Shown: piece after piece, positions 33,632 to 45,599 of the stretch
How the letters are laid out: each line of letters begins with the position of its first letter
How positions within the stretch are numbered: the first letter of the stretch is position 1
Assembly: GCA_947846985.1 (NCBI GenBank)
Contig: CANTUZ010000025.1
Span: 4,214,100-4,278,099 of the forward strand
Source: Fratercula arctica
Taxonomy: Eukaryota; Chordata; Aves; Charadriiformes; Alcidae
Reading direction: 5' to 3'
Length of the DNA: 64,000 nt
Notes under the pieces: generated by a model
What the model saw: the letters and a program-made list of their open reading frames with translations, nothing else
What the model was told of the DNA's origin: nothing
Database searches by the model: none
Position numbers and translations under genes: made by a program

Positions 33632-35814
33632 GAATGCTGTCAGGGATGGCTATGTAGAAGAAGCAGGGCAACCCTGCCTTGACAACCCTGGACTTCAGGA
33701 GAGCTGACTTTGGCCTCTTCAAAGACCTGCTTGGAGGAATTCCATGGACTGAGGCCCTAGAAGGCAAGGGGGCACAAGAGAGCTGGTTAATATTTAAGCG
33801 CCACTTCCTCCAAGCTCAAGACCGGTGCATCCCTAGGAGCAAGAAATCAGGCAAAGGAGGCAGGAAACCTGCATGAGCAGGGAGCTTTGGGAAAAACTCA
33901 GATGGAAGAAGGAAGTTTATAGAATGTGGGAAAAGGGGCTGGCCCCTTGGGAGAAGTATAGGAGAGTTGTCAGAGTATGCAGGGATGCAACGAGGAAGGC
34001 TAAGGCCCACTTGGAATTAAACATGGCAAGGGATGTCAAGGACAACAAGAAGGGCTTCTTCAAGTACATCAGCAGTAAAAGGAAGACTAGGGAAAATGTG
34101 GGCCCGCTGCTGAATGAGGTGGGTGCCCTGGTGACGGAGGATGCAGAGAAGGCGGAGTTACTGAATGCCACCTTTGCTTCAGTCTTTACTGCTAAGGCTG
34201 TCCCTCAGGAACCCCAGACCCTGGAGGTAGGAGAGAGTGCCTGGAGTAAGGAAGACTCTCCCTCAATCAAGGAGGATTGGGTTAGAGATCATTTAGGCAA
34301 ACTTGACACCCACAAATCCATGGGCCCTGATGGGATACACCCATGAGTGCTGAGGGAGCTGGCAAATGTTATTGCTCCATCATCTTTGAAAGGACATGGA
34401 GAACAGGAGAGGTGCCTGAGGACTGGAGGAAAGCTAATGTTATGCCAGTCTTCAAAAAGGGCAAGAAGCAGGACTCAGGAAACTACAGGCCAATCAGCCT
34501 CACCTCCATCCCTGGAAAGGTGATGGAACAGCTCATCCTGGATGTCATCTCTAACCATGCAGAGGAAAAGAAGGTCATTGGGAGTGGTCAACATGGATTC
34601 ACCAAGGGGAATCATGCTTGACCAATCTGATAGCCTTCTATGATGGAATGACTGGCTGGGTGGATGAGGGGAGAGCAGTGGACATTGTCTACCTTGACTT
34701 CAGCAAGGGTCTTGACACAGTCTCATAGGTAAGCTTAGGAAGCGTGGGTTAGATGAGTGGACAGTGGGGGGGATTGAGAACTGGCTGAATGGCAGAGCTC
34801 AGAGGGCTGTGATTAGGGGCACAGAGTCTAGTTGGAGGCCTGTAACTAGGGGTGTCCCCCAGGGGTCAGTACTGGGTCCAGTCTTGTTCAATGTATTCAT
34901 CAATGACCTGGATGAGGGGACAGAGTGTACCCTCAGCAAGTTTGCTGATGACACAAAACTGGGAGGGGTGGCTGAAACACCAGAAGGCTGTGTGAGACCT
35001 GGACAGGCTGGAGAGTTGGGCAGAGAGGAACTTAATGAAGTTCAACAAGGGCAAGTGTAGGGTGCTACACCTGGGGAGGAACAACCCCATGCACCAGTAC
35101 AGGTTGGGGCCTGACCTGCTGGAGAGCAGCTCTGCAGAAAGGGACCTGGGAGTGCTGGTGGACAACAGGATGACCATGAGCCAGCAATGTGCCCTTGTGG
35201 CCAAGAAGGCCAATGGCATCCTGGGGTGCATTAAAATGAGCATGGCCAGCAGGTCGAGAGAGGTCATCCTCCCCCTCTACTCTGCCCTGGTGAGGCCACA
35301 TCTGGAGTACCATGTCCAGTTCTGGGCTCCCCAGTTCAAGACAGACAGGGAACTGCTGGAGAGGGTACAGCAAAGGGCTACCAAGATGATCAAGGGACTG
35401 GAACACCTCTCTGATGAAGAAAGGCTGAGAGACCTGGGTCTGTTTAGCCTAGAGAAGAGAAGACTGAGGGGGAATCTCATCAATGCTTATCAATATCTAA
35501 AGGGTGGGTGTCAAGAGGATGGGGCCAGACTCTTTTCAGTGGTGCTCAGCAACAGGACAAGGGGCATGGGTACAAGCTGAAACACAGGAAGTTCTATCTG
35601 AACATGAGGAGGAACTTCTTTACTTTGAGGGTGGCAGAGCACTGGAACAGGCTACCCAGAGAGGTGGTGGAGTCTCCTTCTCTGGAGATATTCCAAGCCT
35701 ACCTGGATGCGTTCCTGCGCAACCTGCTCTAGGTGAACCTGCTCTGGCAGGGGGGTTGGGCTAGATAATCTCCAGAGGTCCCTTCCAACCCCTACCGTTC
35801 TGTGATTCTGTGAT
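33632..35814 (+). mobile_element. Younger CR1 nested in older CR1
   Basis: 5'-truncated CR1 of 2.2 kb. It starts in the endonuclease/RT linker (LDFRRADFGLFKDLLGG) and contains RT blocks [33 protein letters not shown] (motif A), [14 protein letters not shown] (motif B) and KFADDTK (motif C), plus the C-terminal region. It ends ttctgtgattctgtgatt. Several frameshifts and stops are present, but long frames survive (33873-34346, 35035-35580). Flanks atgact and ttgact suggest the target site. Confidence 0.9.
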
Positions 35815-36050
35815 TTGACTCTCATCTGCTACTGGCAGAGTTGTTCTCCTTGAACCCTGTCTCTATGTACAGAGTCCTGGAAGACCTTGTTGATAAAGAC
35901 AAAGAAGGAAGTGAGTACCTCAGCCTTGTCTGTTTCTGCTATCACTAAATTACCTACCCAGCTCATTTTCCTTACTCAGCCTTTTACTATTAATCTATCA
36001 ATAGAAGCTGCTCTTGTTGCCCCTGAATCCATTGCAGGTGTCAACTCTAT

Positions 36051-37650
36051 GAAGCATTATTTCAGAAAGATATCACCATGTAAATAATCCATACTGCAAA
36101 ATAAATACTGCATTTCCAAGCCTGATAATTTTCACAAAGCTATCACTGTTGGGTTTTTTTGTTTCGAAGACTTACTTTTTGAGCATTACAGTGAGATGTC
36201 ATGTGAAGATGTCGATATGTTTAATATTACAAATTTCATACAAAAATAAATACTACGTTTTTGTGCTCTTATGTCTGATTTTATTTACTTGCTTACGTTG
36301 TCCTGTTTTTCTGTTGTTGATAGCTTGCAGTGGATTATTGACTGAACAAGTTCTGGTTGTGTGTTCAGTAAGCAGGTTGCGTGTGTTATGCAATCACTTG
36401 TCAGTGGAAATTAATCTTGTTCAACTGTGAACACACAATTGTGTTTTGGGGGTTTTTTTTAACCAAATTAAGCAAAGTACACAGCACTGCTCATGTGAGC
36501 CTTCTGCCTTACACTGATTTTTTTTTTTTTGCCAACTACAAGGACACAGAGTACTTGATCAACATACAAATGGACAGTAGTTGAGCCATTATAAAGTCTT
36601 ACAGGGTTGTGTTATCCCATCAACATTTTGTGATCCAATTTGAACCAGCAGAGTGAGATTGCAGCAGTTGTATATTGTGAAAATTTGCATAAAGTTAGAA
36701 CATATTTTCTGTTCTCTGCCAATTATGTCTGCAGATGACCACTATATGTCACTCAGACTTAATCGGTTGTATAAATTAATTTGGCTAACAGGCTATGTGG
36801 GCCACTTTAAAAGTGGTCACCTACTATTTATGCTAGCCTTTAAAAGAATATTGGTTTTTATCTAAAACTAATCGCAAAGAGCTCTTTTATAGTGACAATG
36901 CTGTTCCTTTAGGGTATATTCTTTATATGAAGTAATTATTATGGTCATTATTGCAATAATAGTAATATCACCAGTGAGAGAGGGAGACCCATCATAGCTT
37001 TTTTGGTAGGTGTTCTTGCACCTTTCTTCTTTCCTGTAAGAGAATTGGAAAGGACTATATGTTGACTTTTGGTAATGTTATATCAGTTAGTCTTGTTTAT
37101 CTTTACACAGATGGAGTGCTGAAGACACTTGTGTTTTAATAAATTGTTTGGTATACCAGTTACTCTTATGTAAACATTCTACTAGCCATGGTCTTGAATA
37201 GCTGTCTCTGATGGCATTGTCTGAAAAGACTATAGCAGGAGAGATGTGGCATAATATATAATTTGATTGCTGTGCTGTAGGAATCCAGAAAGAGTGAGGG
37301 CGGGGTGTGGAAGAGAAAACATAAGAAATAACTTTGCTGTAGATGGCCAAGTTTGTCAGCTTAAAAATTTGCCTTCTGTTTTTAAACAATGCATTTGATT
37401 GAGAAATTGAGATACGGTAGCTGTGAAATTCATAATCTATTGTCATTTGTTGCCCTCAGGACACATGATATGTCTAAATTCCTCCCTACACACATGCAGA
37501 GAAGGATCCTGTGAGGACAGCAGCATCACAGACAGTTTTGCAGCCAGTGTCTGCTTACATCTAGAGGGACACTGAAGCAGTGATGTAGAAGTACAACTGT
37601 TCTGCAGTGGTAGCTTTTGTAAGCTATTGCACTATTTAGTGATGACTAAA
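36051..37650. other. No gene or repeat recognised
   Basis: About 1.6 kb of AT-rich sequence. The open frames (for example 36149-36430) are short, hydrophobic or low-complexity and lack support. Confidence 0.5.
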
Positions 37651-38371
37651 TGTCCTGGTTTGAGGTAAACCAGAACCAGCTTTCTGTTCAGTAACTTTAC
37701 TTTGTAGCTAAGCCTCTTCTAACTAAGTGAACTCTCTGAAATTAACAGCATATTGTGCAGACACTGTTCGCTCCCAGAGAGATAAGACCTGATTATTTAT
37801 AATTTATGCCAAGGAATGGTATGCAGAGACTTATTGCTATAACAACCAAGGTCAGCTAACTTTGTTATTTGCCCCATTGGAGGGTTGGAAATGGAAAAGG
37901 TAGAGCACCTGCAGGGAGGAGCGGACAGGACAGGTGACCCAAAACTGACCAACAAGGTATTCCATCCCATCTGCCCCATGTTCAGTATAAAAGCTGAGGG
38001 ATCAAAGGGTCAGTCTCTTTTCGTCAATGGCCAGCAACCAAGGAGGACTCTGTTCGTCTGCCTTTGATCCTGATCCGTGCGTTCCTGAATCCAGATCCAG
38101 AATCCAGTTCCCATCTGTCACTGAGTCCAGTCTGGGACCTTCCCAGTGCCTGCAGGTGACATGATTGTCATCCTGGGAGCTTGATACAGTTTTGTATATA
38201 TATTTCATTATATTCTTTTCTTTTTATTACTTTATACTTCATTTAAGTAGTTTATTTTTTTTCTAAACTCCTAAGTCTCTTTTTCTCTCTCTCCCTCCTC
38301 TCCTTGGAGAGAGAGGTGTGGGAGAGCATCTGTTATTCTTTTCAGTGGCCAGTCCAGCCCAAATCACAACA
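37651..38371 (+). mobile_element. Solo LTR, family H, copy 1
   Basis: Runs TGTCCTGGTTTGAGG to AATCACAACA (721 bases). It is flanked by a perfect 5-bp target duplication CTAAA (37646-37650 and 38372-38376). TATAAAA lies at 37986-37992. Two further copies with perfect duplications are at 56682 and 58220. The 5-bp duplication suits an ERVL or class II origin, but the internal region is not seen. Confidence 0.9.
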
Positions 38372-38682
38372 CTAAAGCTCCTGATTAATAATTTTATGTA
38401 GAGGACACCCAGCATTTTTTCAACACAAGATCCTATTGGGAGGAAGACCATCAGACCAGACCAAACACATTATTTGTGGTAGGTTCAGCTCAGAACAGTC
38501 ATGCTCAACCTTTAAGCAAAGAGGGAGAAAGAAGGTTAATATTCTTTAGTATTTTAATAATTGATTAAAAAAAAAATCTTAGGAAACAAGTCTTGCTAGT
38601 GAGGGTGTACTCAAACCCTCCTTTGCTGAAGGATCAAAGCTGTAGAAGGTATCATCCTGAATAAACTCCCAAAACATACCCT

Positions 38683-39219
38683 TGTCAGGATTGGCTACTC
38701 CCTAAGGGATAGAGTGCCATGAGCCAAGTGTAATAACACAGCCAACAGGGATGGGGTCTCACCAACTAGGGCCTAGCCCTGCTGTACCCAGGCAAGGTGA
38801 GCAGGGCAATCCCAGAGACAGTAGCCATGTTCAACCAAGGGTCCGGATGTTTAGGCAAGTTTGTGGTGATGAAGCAGGTCTAAAGTCAAGTCAAGAAATC
38901 AATCTACAGGTCAGGATCAGTTCTGGTGAAGGTAACCAGGGTCAGACAACTCAACGATTGCCAGGTAGGTCCGTACTTATAAGACAGACCTGAGGTTAAA
39001 CCAGGAAATCAATCTATAGGTCAGGGTCTACAACTAAGCAGAGGTATGGCTGTAGCTGAGCTAGAGACAAATACTGCTACAATATAGCTTAAACAGACTG
39101 AACACCCAGGCCTGAGCTTAAATGGGGATCCTAGGCCCGTGAGCAGAGGGGGTGGGTGGAGGTCCCAGGTGAGGCTGATCAGGGCCATTAAGACCTATTA
39201 GTGCACTCAGGTCCTGACA
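38683..39219. mobile_element. LTR-like element with 8-bp terminal inverted repeat
   Basis: Starts TGTCAGGA and ends TCCTGACA, an exact 8-bp inverted terminal match. Flanks ACCCT (38678-38682) and GCCCT (39220-39224) differ at one base. Inside, an aaatcaatctacaggtcagg motif recurs in diverged form about 125 bases on. No coding content. Probably a solo LTR of an unassigned family; a short non-autonomous DNA transposon is less likely given the TG...CA ends. Confidence 0.6.
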
Positions 39220-39224
39220 GCCCT

Positions 39225-39721
39225 TAATAAGGGCTAAATAAGACAAGCAAGGCAGTCTTATTTACAACTTCATATGTTTTTCATAATAAATTTGGGGTAT
39301 TTAAATACAAGTGCTTAGACATCAATTTATTTAAATTTACACTTCTGCACTTTTAATATCATTAATGATCACAATGACCTTACAAATATTTAAGCGAAAT
39401 AATTTTGCATTTATGAATATCAAAATCCTTAGTGCTAAAACTAGCCAGTCTCACAAGTGCTTCATACAACCCGACAAACTAAGTTCACCCAATTAACAAG
39501 GCAAAGGCCTTCAATATAAAAAGCAAATCATTCTCATTTCTGTTATGCCAATCTAAAAGTTTCCAACCAGCTTGTATGCTTGGGAGCTTGCTTCCTTTCT
39601 ATTTATACCACCACAACTGCTGAAAACCTATGCTTGGTCAGCAGAGGTCTCATTAGAAACTTTCTAAATAGTGGCTGTTTATGATAGCCATGTAACAATA
39701 AGCAATGCTAGTGTCTTAGTA
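39225..39721. other. No feature recognised
   Basis: About 500 bases of AT-rich sequence between two LTR elements. Confidence 0.5.
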
Positions 39722-39808
39722 TGTCGTGGTTTGGGCTGGGCTAGCCAATAAAACAAATGACAGATGCTCTCTTTAACTTCTCTCCCCCTCAGAGAAGGGA
39801 GAGCATCT
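39722..39808 (-). mobile_element. LTR family H fragment, minus strand
   Basis: Starts TGTCGTGGTTTGGGC and matches in reverse the last 90 bases of the LTR at 37651-38371, including the gagagcatct block. It is cut by CR1 sequence. Confidence 0.7.
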
Positions 39809-40212
39809 CAAACCAAGAGGTCGCTTGGCTGAGCAGGGAACTCATGACTGAGCTTCAATGCAAAAAGGATGTATACAGGAGGTAGAAGCAAGGACACACT
39901 ACAAAGGCAAAATATAGAAGCATTGCCTGGACATGCAGGGATGGTATTAGGAAAGCCAAAGCTCAGCTAGAGTTGAAACTGGCAAGGGACGTCCAGGGTG
40001 AAAACAAGAGCATCTCCTTCTACATTAACAAGAAAACAATAACCAGGGGAAATTTGGGCTCTCTACTGCATGGGGTAGGATATTTAACAATGGAGACACA
40101 AATAAGTCTGAGTTACTGTAGTGGTCCTATCTGGAAGACTACTGTACATCAAGGAGTTAATGATCCACATAAGAGTTGACCTGACTAGATGCAGACCCGT
40201 ACTGTGCTGCAT
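39809..40212 (+). mobile_element. CR1 piece joined to an LTR family G fragment
   Basis: 39809-40116 is CR1 ORF2 sequence of the endonuclease/RT linker (AKAQLELKLARDVQG). At 40117 it changes to the first 95 bases of LTR family G (tgtagtggtcctat). Another CR1 begins at 40213. This is a chain of truncated insertions. Confidence 0.7.
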
Positions 40213-41760
40213 ATGCTGAGATGCACCCCAGAGTCCTGAGGGAATTGGCTGATGTAGTTGCCAAGCCACTCTCCATGATATTTGAAAAGTCGTGGCAGTC
40301 AGGTGAAGTCCCTGGTGACTGGAAAAAGGGAAACATCGCACCCATTTTTAAAAAGGGTAGAAAGAAGGACCCTGGGAACTACCGCCCTGTCAGCCTCACC
40401 TCTGTGCCTGGGAAGATCATGGAACAGATCCTCCTAGAAGCTATGCTAAGGCACATGGAGGACAGGGAGGTGATTCGAGACAGCCAGCATGGGTTCACCA
40501 GGGGCAAGTCCTGCCTGGCCAACCTAGTGGCCTTCTATGATGGAGTGACTGCATCATTGGACAAGGGGAGAGCAATGGATGTCATCTATCTGGACTTCTG
40601 CAAGGCCTTTGACACGCCCCCCCCCCCCCCCCCCCCCCCCCCAACATCCTTCTCTCTAAGTTGGAAAGATACGGATTTGATGGGTGGACTGTTTGGTGGA
40701 TAAGGAACTGGCTGGATGGTCGCATCCAGAGGGTGGTGGTCAATGGCTCGATGTCCAGATGGAGAGGGGTGACAAGTGGTGTCCCTCAGGGATCCATACT
40801 GGGACCGGTGCTGTTCAATATCTTCATCAATGACATAGACAGTGGGATCAAGTGTACCCTCAGCAAGTTTGCACATGACACCAAGCTGAGTGGTGCGGTT
40901 GACATGCTAGAGGGATGGGATGTCATCCAGAGGCACCTGGATGAGCTAGAGAGGTGGGCCTGAGCAAACCTCATGAAGTTCAACAAGGCCAAGTGCAAGG
41001 TCCTGCACTTGGGTCGGAACAATCCTCATTATCAATACAGGCTGGGGGATGATGTGATAGAGAGCAGCCCTGTGGAAAAGGACTTGTGGGTACTGGTGGA
41101 CGAAATGCTGGACATGAGCCAACAATGTGCGCTTGCAGCCTAGAAGGCCAATTGCATCCTGGGCTGCATCAAGAGAACCGTGGCCAGCAGATCGAGGGAG
41201 GTGATTCTCCCCCTCTACTCTGCTTTCGTGAGACCCCACCTGGAGTACTGTGTCCAGCTCTGGAACCCTCAGCACAAGAAGGACATGGACCTGTTGGAGT
41301 GGGTCCAGGGGAGGGCCACGAAGATGACTAAAGGGCTGGAGCACCTCTCCTATGAAGATAGGCTGAGAGAGTTGGGGCTGTTCAGCCTGGAGAAGGGAAG
41401 GCTCTGGGGAGACCTTATAGTGGCCTTCCAGTACCTGAAGGGGGCCTACAAGAAAGCTGGGGAGGGACTGTTTGCAAGGGCATGTAGGGATAGGACGAGG
41501 GGCAATGGTTTTAAACTAGAGCAGGGTAGGTTTAGATTAGACATTAGGAAGAAGCTCTTTATAATGAGGGTGGGGAGGCACTGGAACAGGTTGCCCAGAG
41601 AGGTGGTGGAGGCCCCATCCCTGGAGACATTCAAGGCCAGACTTGATGAGGCCCTGAGCAACCTGATCTAGTTAAAGATGTCCCTCCTTACTGCACGGAG
41701 GGTTGGACTAGATGACCTTTAAAGGTCCCTTCCAACACAACACATTCTATGATTCTATGA
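40213..41760 (+). mobile_element. Young CR1, 5'-truncated, with poly-C expansion
   Basis: Nearly identical by eye to 11050-12560. RT blocks from [20 protein letters not shown] through motif A ([10 protein letters not shown]), motif B ([14 protein letters not shown]) and motif C region (KFAHDTK, first Asp to His), then the C-terminus to the stop at 41671 and tail attctatgattctatga. Poly-C at 40617-40642 disrupts the frame after motif A, and stops near 40961 and 41142 break the rest. Confidence 0.9.
40617..40642 (+). repeat. 26-base C homopolymer inside CR1
   Basis: The matching CR1 at about 11450 reads gacatggtcccccacaaca here. In this copy the short C run has become 26 consecutive C and the flanking bases are lost. 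Confidence 0.95.
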
Positions 41761-41802
41761 TATCACGTGGCTGTAGGATAAACTTAGCCTTGTAATCGTA
41801 AC

Positions 41803-42599
41803 TGTATTGGGTTTACATGGCAAGGTTTTGGTAGCAGAGGGGGCTGCAGGGGTGGCCTCTGTGAGAAGAGACCAGGGGCTGCCCCTGTGCCAGACACAGC
41901 CAGTTCCAGCCGGCTCATAATGGACCCACTGCTGGCCAAAGCTGAGTCAATCATCAAAGCTGGTAGCTTCTCTGTGAAAACATATTTAGGAAAGGGTAAA
42001 ATGCTATGCAGCAGTGAGAGAGAGAAGAGAGAGGAAAAAGTGTGAGTCACCAAGGTCGGTTAAAAATAAGGGGGATGAGGTGTTCCAAGACCGGGTGCAG
42101 ATATTCCCCTGCAGCCTGTGGAGAAGACCATGGTGGAGCAGTTCTTGAAGGACTGTAGCCTGTGGAAAGGACCCACACTGGAGCAGGGAAAAAGTGAGGA
42201 TGAAGGAGTGGCAGAGAGGAACTGTTATGGACTGACCACATCTCTCCATTCCCCATCCCTCCTGCGCTATTGGCGGGGGTGGGGTGTGTGTGTGAGGTTG
42301 AAAAGCAGGAATGAAGGTGTGAAATTTAGCCTGGGAAGAAGAGGGGGTGGGGGGACGGTGTTTTAGTTTTTGTCTTTGTTTCTCACTATCCAAATCTATT
42401 TTCATTGTCAATAAATTAAATTAATTTTCCCCAGGTCAAATTTGTTTTGCCCATGACGGTAATTGGTAAGTGATCTCCCTGTCTTTATTTCGCCCCATGA
42501 ATTTTTTCATCATAATTTCTACCCCTGTCTGGTTGAGGAAGAGGAATGAGAGAGCGGATGGGTGGGCATCTGGCAGCTGGCCAAGGTCAACCCACCAGA
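41803..42599 (+). mobile_element. Long-LTR family, copy E, plus strand
   Basis: Starts TGTATTGGGTTTACATGG and ends GGTCAACCCACCAGA. Flanks GTAAC (41798-41802) and GTAAG (42600-42604) look like an aged 5-bp duplication. It is shorter than copies D and F because part of the degenerate repeat region is missing. A gaaaacatatttagg block resembles a promoter element of the family. Confidence 0.85.
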
Positions 42600-42639
42600 G
42601 TAAGAGAGTAGTCTGTAGGCAGCTAGTGGCATGTCCTTG

Positions 42640-42965
42640 TCATTATCTTGAAGTGAAGCATCCTTTTGCTTCACAGTAGATATGATGGAGTTGTTTACTT
42701 CTAAGAAAAATCCTATAAAAACTTTAAAGACCACAATGCTAGTGAACTTCTCTATGGACAGGATTCTCCATGACACCATGCCATGCCCTGACTAGACATC
42801 CGTCCAATGCTGCACAATTCTGTGTTCCCAGTATCCACAGTGACATAAGTTTATCTATGCTATCCTCTCTTTCCTTCTAGTGTTAGCTCCAATAATTGTT
42901 ATTTTAATCAATACCTTATGGAGTATCTTTCTTACTTGGATCCATAATGAACACTAGCACCAGTG
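42640..42965 (+). mobile_element. LTR family G fragment, plus strand
   Basis: Diverged match to the 3' two thirds of 32698-33300 (for example acataagtttatctatgc and the gatccataatgaac block). Confidence 0.6.
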
Positions 42966-42969
42966 TGTT

Positions 42970-43176
42970 ATAATTACTCAATGCCACCTTTGCTTTGGTC
43001 TTCACCAACAAGGTCTCCCAGGCCTTTGTGCCTAGAAACAGAGTTCAAAGAGGAGAGGAACTGAGAGTAGTGGAGGAAGATTGAGTCACAGATTGCTCAC
43101 AAAATCTCAGCCTATATAAGTTCATGAGATGAGATGGGATGCATCTGATGGTGCTGACAGCTGGCTGATGTCATTG
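42970..43176 (+). mobile_element. CR1 fragment (RT N-terminal region)
   Basis: CR1 ORF2 sequence around the start of the RT (caatgccacctttgctttgg, then gatgagatgggatgcatc). It ends where an earlier ORF2 region begins, so the two pieces are separate insertions or rearranged. Confidence 0.65.
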
Positions 43177-44500
43177 CTGACTGATTGTCATTGAGGACAA
43201 CTTCCTGACGCAGGTGATCAAGGACCCAACAAGGAAGTGTGTTCTGCTGGACCTGATACTTACAAACAAGGAAGAACTATGAAAGTCAAAGGCAGCCTTG
43301 ACTGCGGTGACCATGATATGGTGGAGTTCAAGATCCTAATGTTATCCCAAAAGTGGGGTCATTTACCCGGTGTGCAAGACACCAATGTACGCACAGAGCA
43401 GAGGTATTTTATTATTGCATAATTGCGCAGTGATGGGTGCTAGGTGGTAATCCACAAAGCTAGCACACCGGTCTACAAAATCTTCATCATATTTATATGA
43501 TTCAAAACACAGAAATACACACATTTAGTTATAATTATTGCTTAGTACCTTATCTTAATAATTTCTATTGGTTAGTACAGTCTCTCGCTTTCATTTAAAG
43601 CTACAATGTCCTTTAATTGATGTGTGCATGCTCCAATACAGTGGAGGGGTGGGGTAGTTCTGTTCAGTCTCTAATTCGTGATCTCCCACTGCCGCCTTTA
43701 CCTTTCCCCCAGTTACTGCAGATATTTGTTGACTTCGTGCTTCTTTTAGCAGTTGTCGGATTTTCAGCCTATTTTCTGCCCTCCTTCGATGGGATGTTCC
43801 CCTTTTATCAGCCTTCTGTTCTTTTTCAGGGGTATAGTCATTATCAAGGCATGCATTGTTTATACAGTGTCCTGTTTCACAAGACCTTTTTAACCCTTTT
43901 ATAGCTCTTTGTTCTTGTTCAGTGAAAGATTCCATTTTCTACAGTACATCACTAAGAGGAGGGAGCAGGGCAAAAAGCAGGACCACAACCCTGGATTTCA
44001 GGAGAGCAGACTTGAGTCTTTTCAGAGATCTGCTTGGAAAACTCGAGAGGATACAGCCCTGGAGAGAAGAGGGTTCCAGGAGAGCTGGTTGATATTCAAG
44101 GATCACCTCCTCCAAGCTCAAGAATGGTCTATGCCCATATGAAAGAAATTGAGCAAAGGGAGGAGACCTGCATGGATGAGCAAGCAGCTCCTAACTGAAC
44201 TTAGACATAAAAAGGAAGTGTACAAGAGGTGGAAGCAGAGGCAGGAGACCCAGTAGTATACAGCTGCTGTCTGATCTTGCAGGGATAGGGTTAGGAAAGC
44301 CAAGGCCAAGCTAGAGTTGAATCTGGCAAGGGATATGAAGAGCAATGAGAAAGGATTCTACAAGTACATAAACAGCAAAAGGAAGACTAAGGAAAACATA
44401 GGTGCACTGCTAAATGGGGCAGGGGGAACTGGTGACAAATGACATGGAAGAGGCTGAGGTACTCATTGACACCTTTGCCTCAGGCTTTACCGGTAAGACC
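43177..44500 (+). mobile_element. CR1 ORF2 piece interrupted by an LTR
   Basis: 43177-43339 carries the end of the endonuclease (NNFLTQV, LLDLILTNKEEL and a VEFKIL block). 43952-44500 continues directly with the linker and start of the RT (DHNPGFQESRL..., then acctttgcctcaggctttac). The LTR at 43340-43951 separates the parts. Stops and frameshifts are frequent. Confidence 0.8.
43340..43951 (-). mobile_element. Solo LTR, family L (class-I-like ERV), nested in CR1
   Basis: Minus-strand LTR running TGATGTACTGTAG to GGGATAACA. A 4-bp duplication CTAA (43336-43339 and 43952-43955) is adjacent to both ends. The same LTR lies at 56040-56648 beside a polypurine tract and env remnant. A 4-bp duplication is typical of class I (gamma-like) ERVs. 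Confidence 0.85.
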
Positions 44501-45340
44501 TGTAAGGGTATGTGGAAGGTAAGAGCGTCTGCTTCGGTAAGATCTGATTGAGGACCTTGTCAAATGGGTTGATAAGGAAAAGGGGGAAGCAAAACATATG
44601 GGGCAGAAACCTGACCAACAGACGATAATGGAGACAATAACAAGAAACAAACACGGTCAATTAAACTAATTGATAAGCGTATGAAAAAGTGCGGAAATGT
44701 TTATTTTATTAACATTATCTCATCGAGGACCTTGTCAAAACAGAATGATAAGAAAATAAGGAAAAGAGGTAGGTGATAAACAAAACATACAGAGGCAGTC
44801 ACAGTAATTAATGTATTATTAAGAAACTGACGACATCACTTCAAAGAGGGCCAACATGGATTTTGAAACTGATAAGAATGCAAACCTGAGGGTCTTGGAT
44901 ATTCCAGGGTGGGGGGAAGGTTGGTGGAACTTTCCAAACTGCGGAAGAAGTGTGCAGAGGAAGGGAGTCAGGGAGGAACAAAGGGGAGAATAGATGGAAA
45001 TGGGTATAAAAGAGACCAGTCATATGTAAACCATTGCCAGTCAGTACACTTGCTTGACTGAGCCATGCGCCTGATCACCATAGTCTGTCCTATTTTATTA
45101 AATTCTTTCTTAACTATCACTCTGTGTAATCGCTCTCTCTACCCTGTGTATGCGTGTGAATGCTGTAAGGACTAAATGCCAGCTACTGGTGAGACCTGTG
45201 TCAGTGGATACTGGGCCAGCAACTGGAGTCAGACTAGGGGTGTAGGCAATCACGGCCTGTGGTGTCAGCTACTGAAGCGAGTGGGGGGGTCTCAGTGCCA
45301 GCAAATAGAGCAAGCGAGGGTCTTGGCTTCCACCTGCTGG
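44501..45340 (+). mobile_element. LTR-like element, family M, plus strand
   Basis: Begins TGTAAGGGTATGTGG directly after CR1. It contains a TATA box (gggtataaaagagacc) near 45004 and a likely processing region (ttattaaattctttc) near 45097. This layout is that of an LTR with U3, R and U5. The right edge is uncertain and no second copy is present in the window. Confidence 0.5.
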
Positions 45341-45344
45341 GGTG

Positions 45345-45540
45345 GGAACATTAAGTTAATTCCCCAAGTAGAATCTGTTTTGTCCACAACAGTAATTGGT
45401 AAGCGATCTCATTGTCTTTATGTCAACCCATCAGCTTTCTCATTCCTGTTCTTCCTATTTTCTCTCCCTGTCCTGCTGAGTGGGAGGGAGGGAGTGAGCA
45501 GCTGTGGGCCCTTGGCTGCCAGGCAAGGCTAACTGTTCTG
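45345..45540 (+). mobile_element. Long-LTR family fragment (3' end)
   Basis: Resembles the last 200 bases of copies E and F: gttaattccccaagtagaatc, then cagtaattggtaagcgatctc. Confidence 0.6.
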
Positions 45541-45557
45541 CACCGGGGCAGAAGGGA

Positions 45558-45588
<31 letters not shown>
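45558..45588 (+). repeat. (AG)n microsatellite
   Basis: About 15 uninterrupted AG units. Confidence 0.95.
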
Positions 45589-45594
<6 letters not shown>

Positions 45595-45599
45595 GTGCA

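Larger units (their letters stand above)
31473..36050 (-). mobile_element. Old CR1, minus strand, broken by three insertions
   Basis: CR1 pieces 31473-31921, 32088-32697, 33301-33631 and 35815-36050 follow one another in correct CR1 order when compared with the uninterrupted relative at 14973-16990 (for example ccttgaaccctgtctct at both). Between them sit an LTR remnant (31922), a full LTR (32698) and a younger plus-strand CR1 (33632). Coding frames are heavily decayed; only short ORF2 blocks such as a C-terminal SREGVISLYLALIRPHLEYC region remain. Confidence 0.85.
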
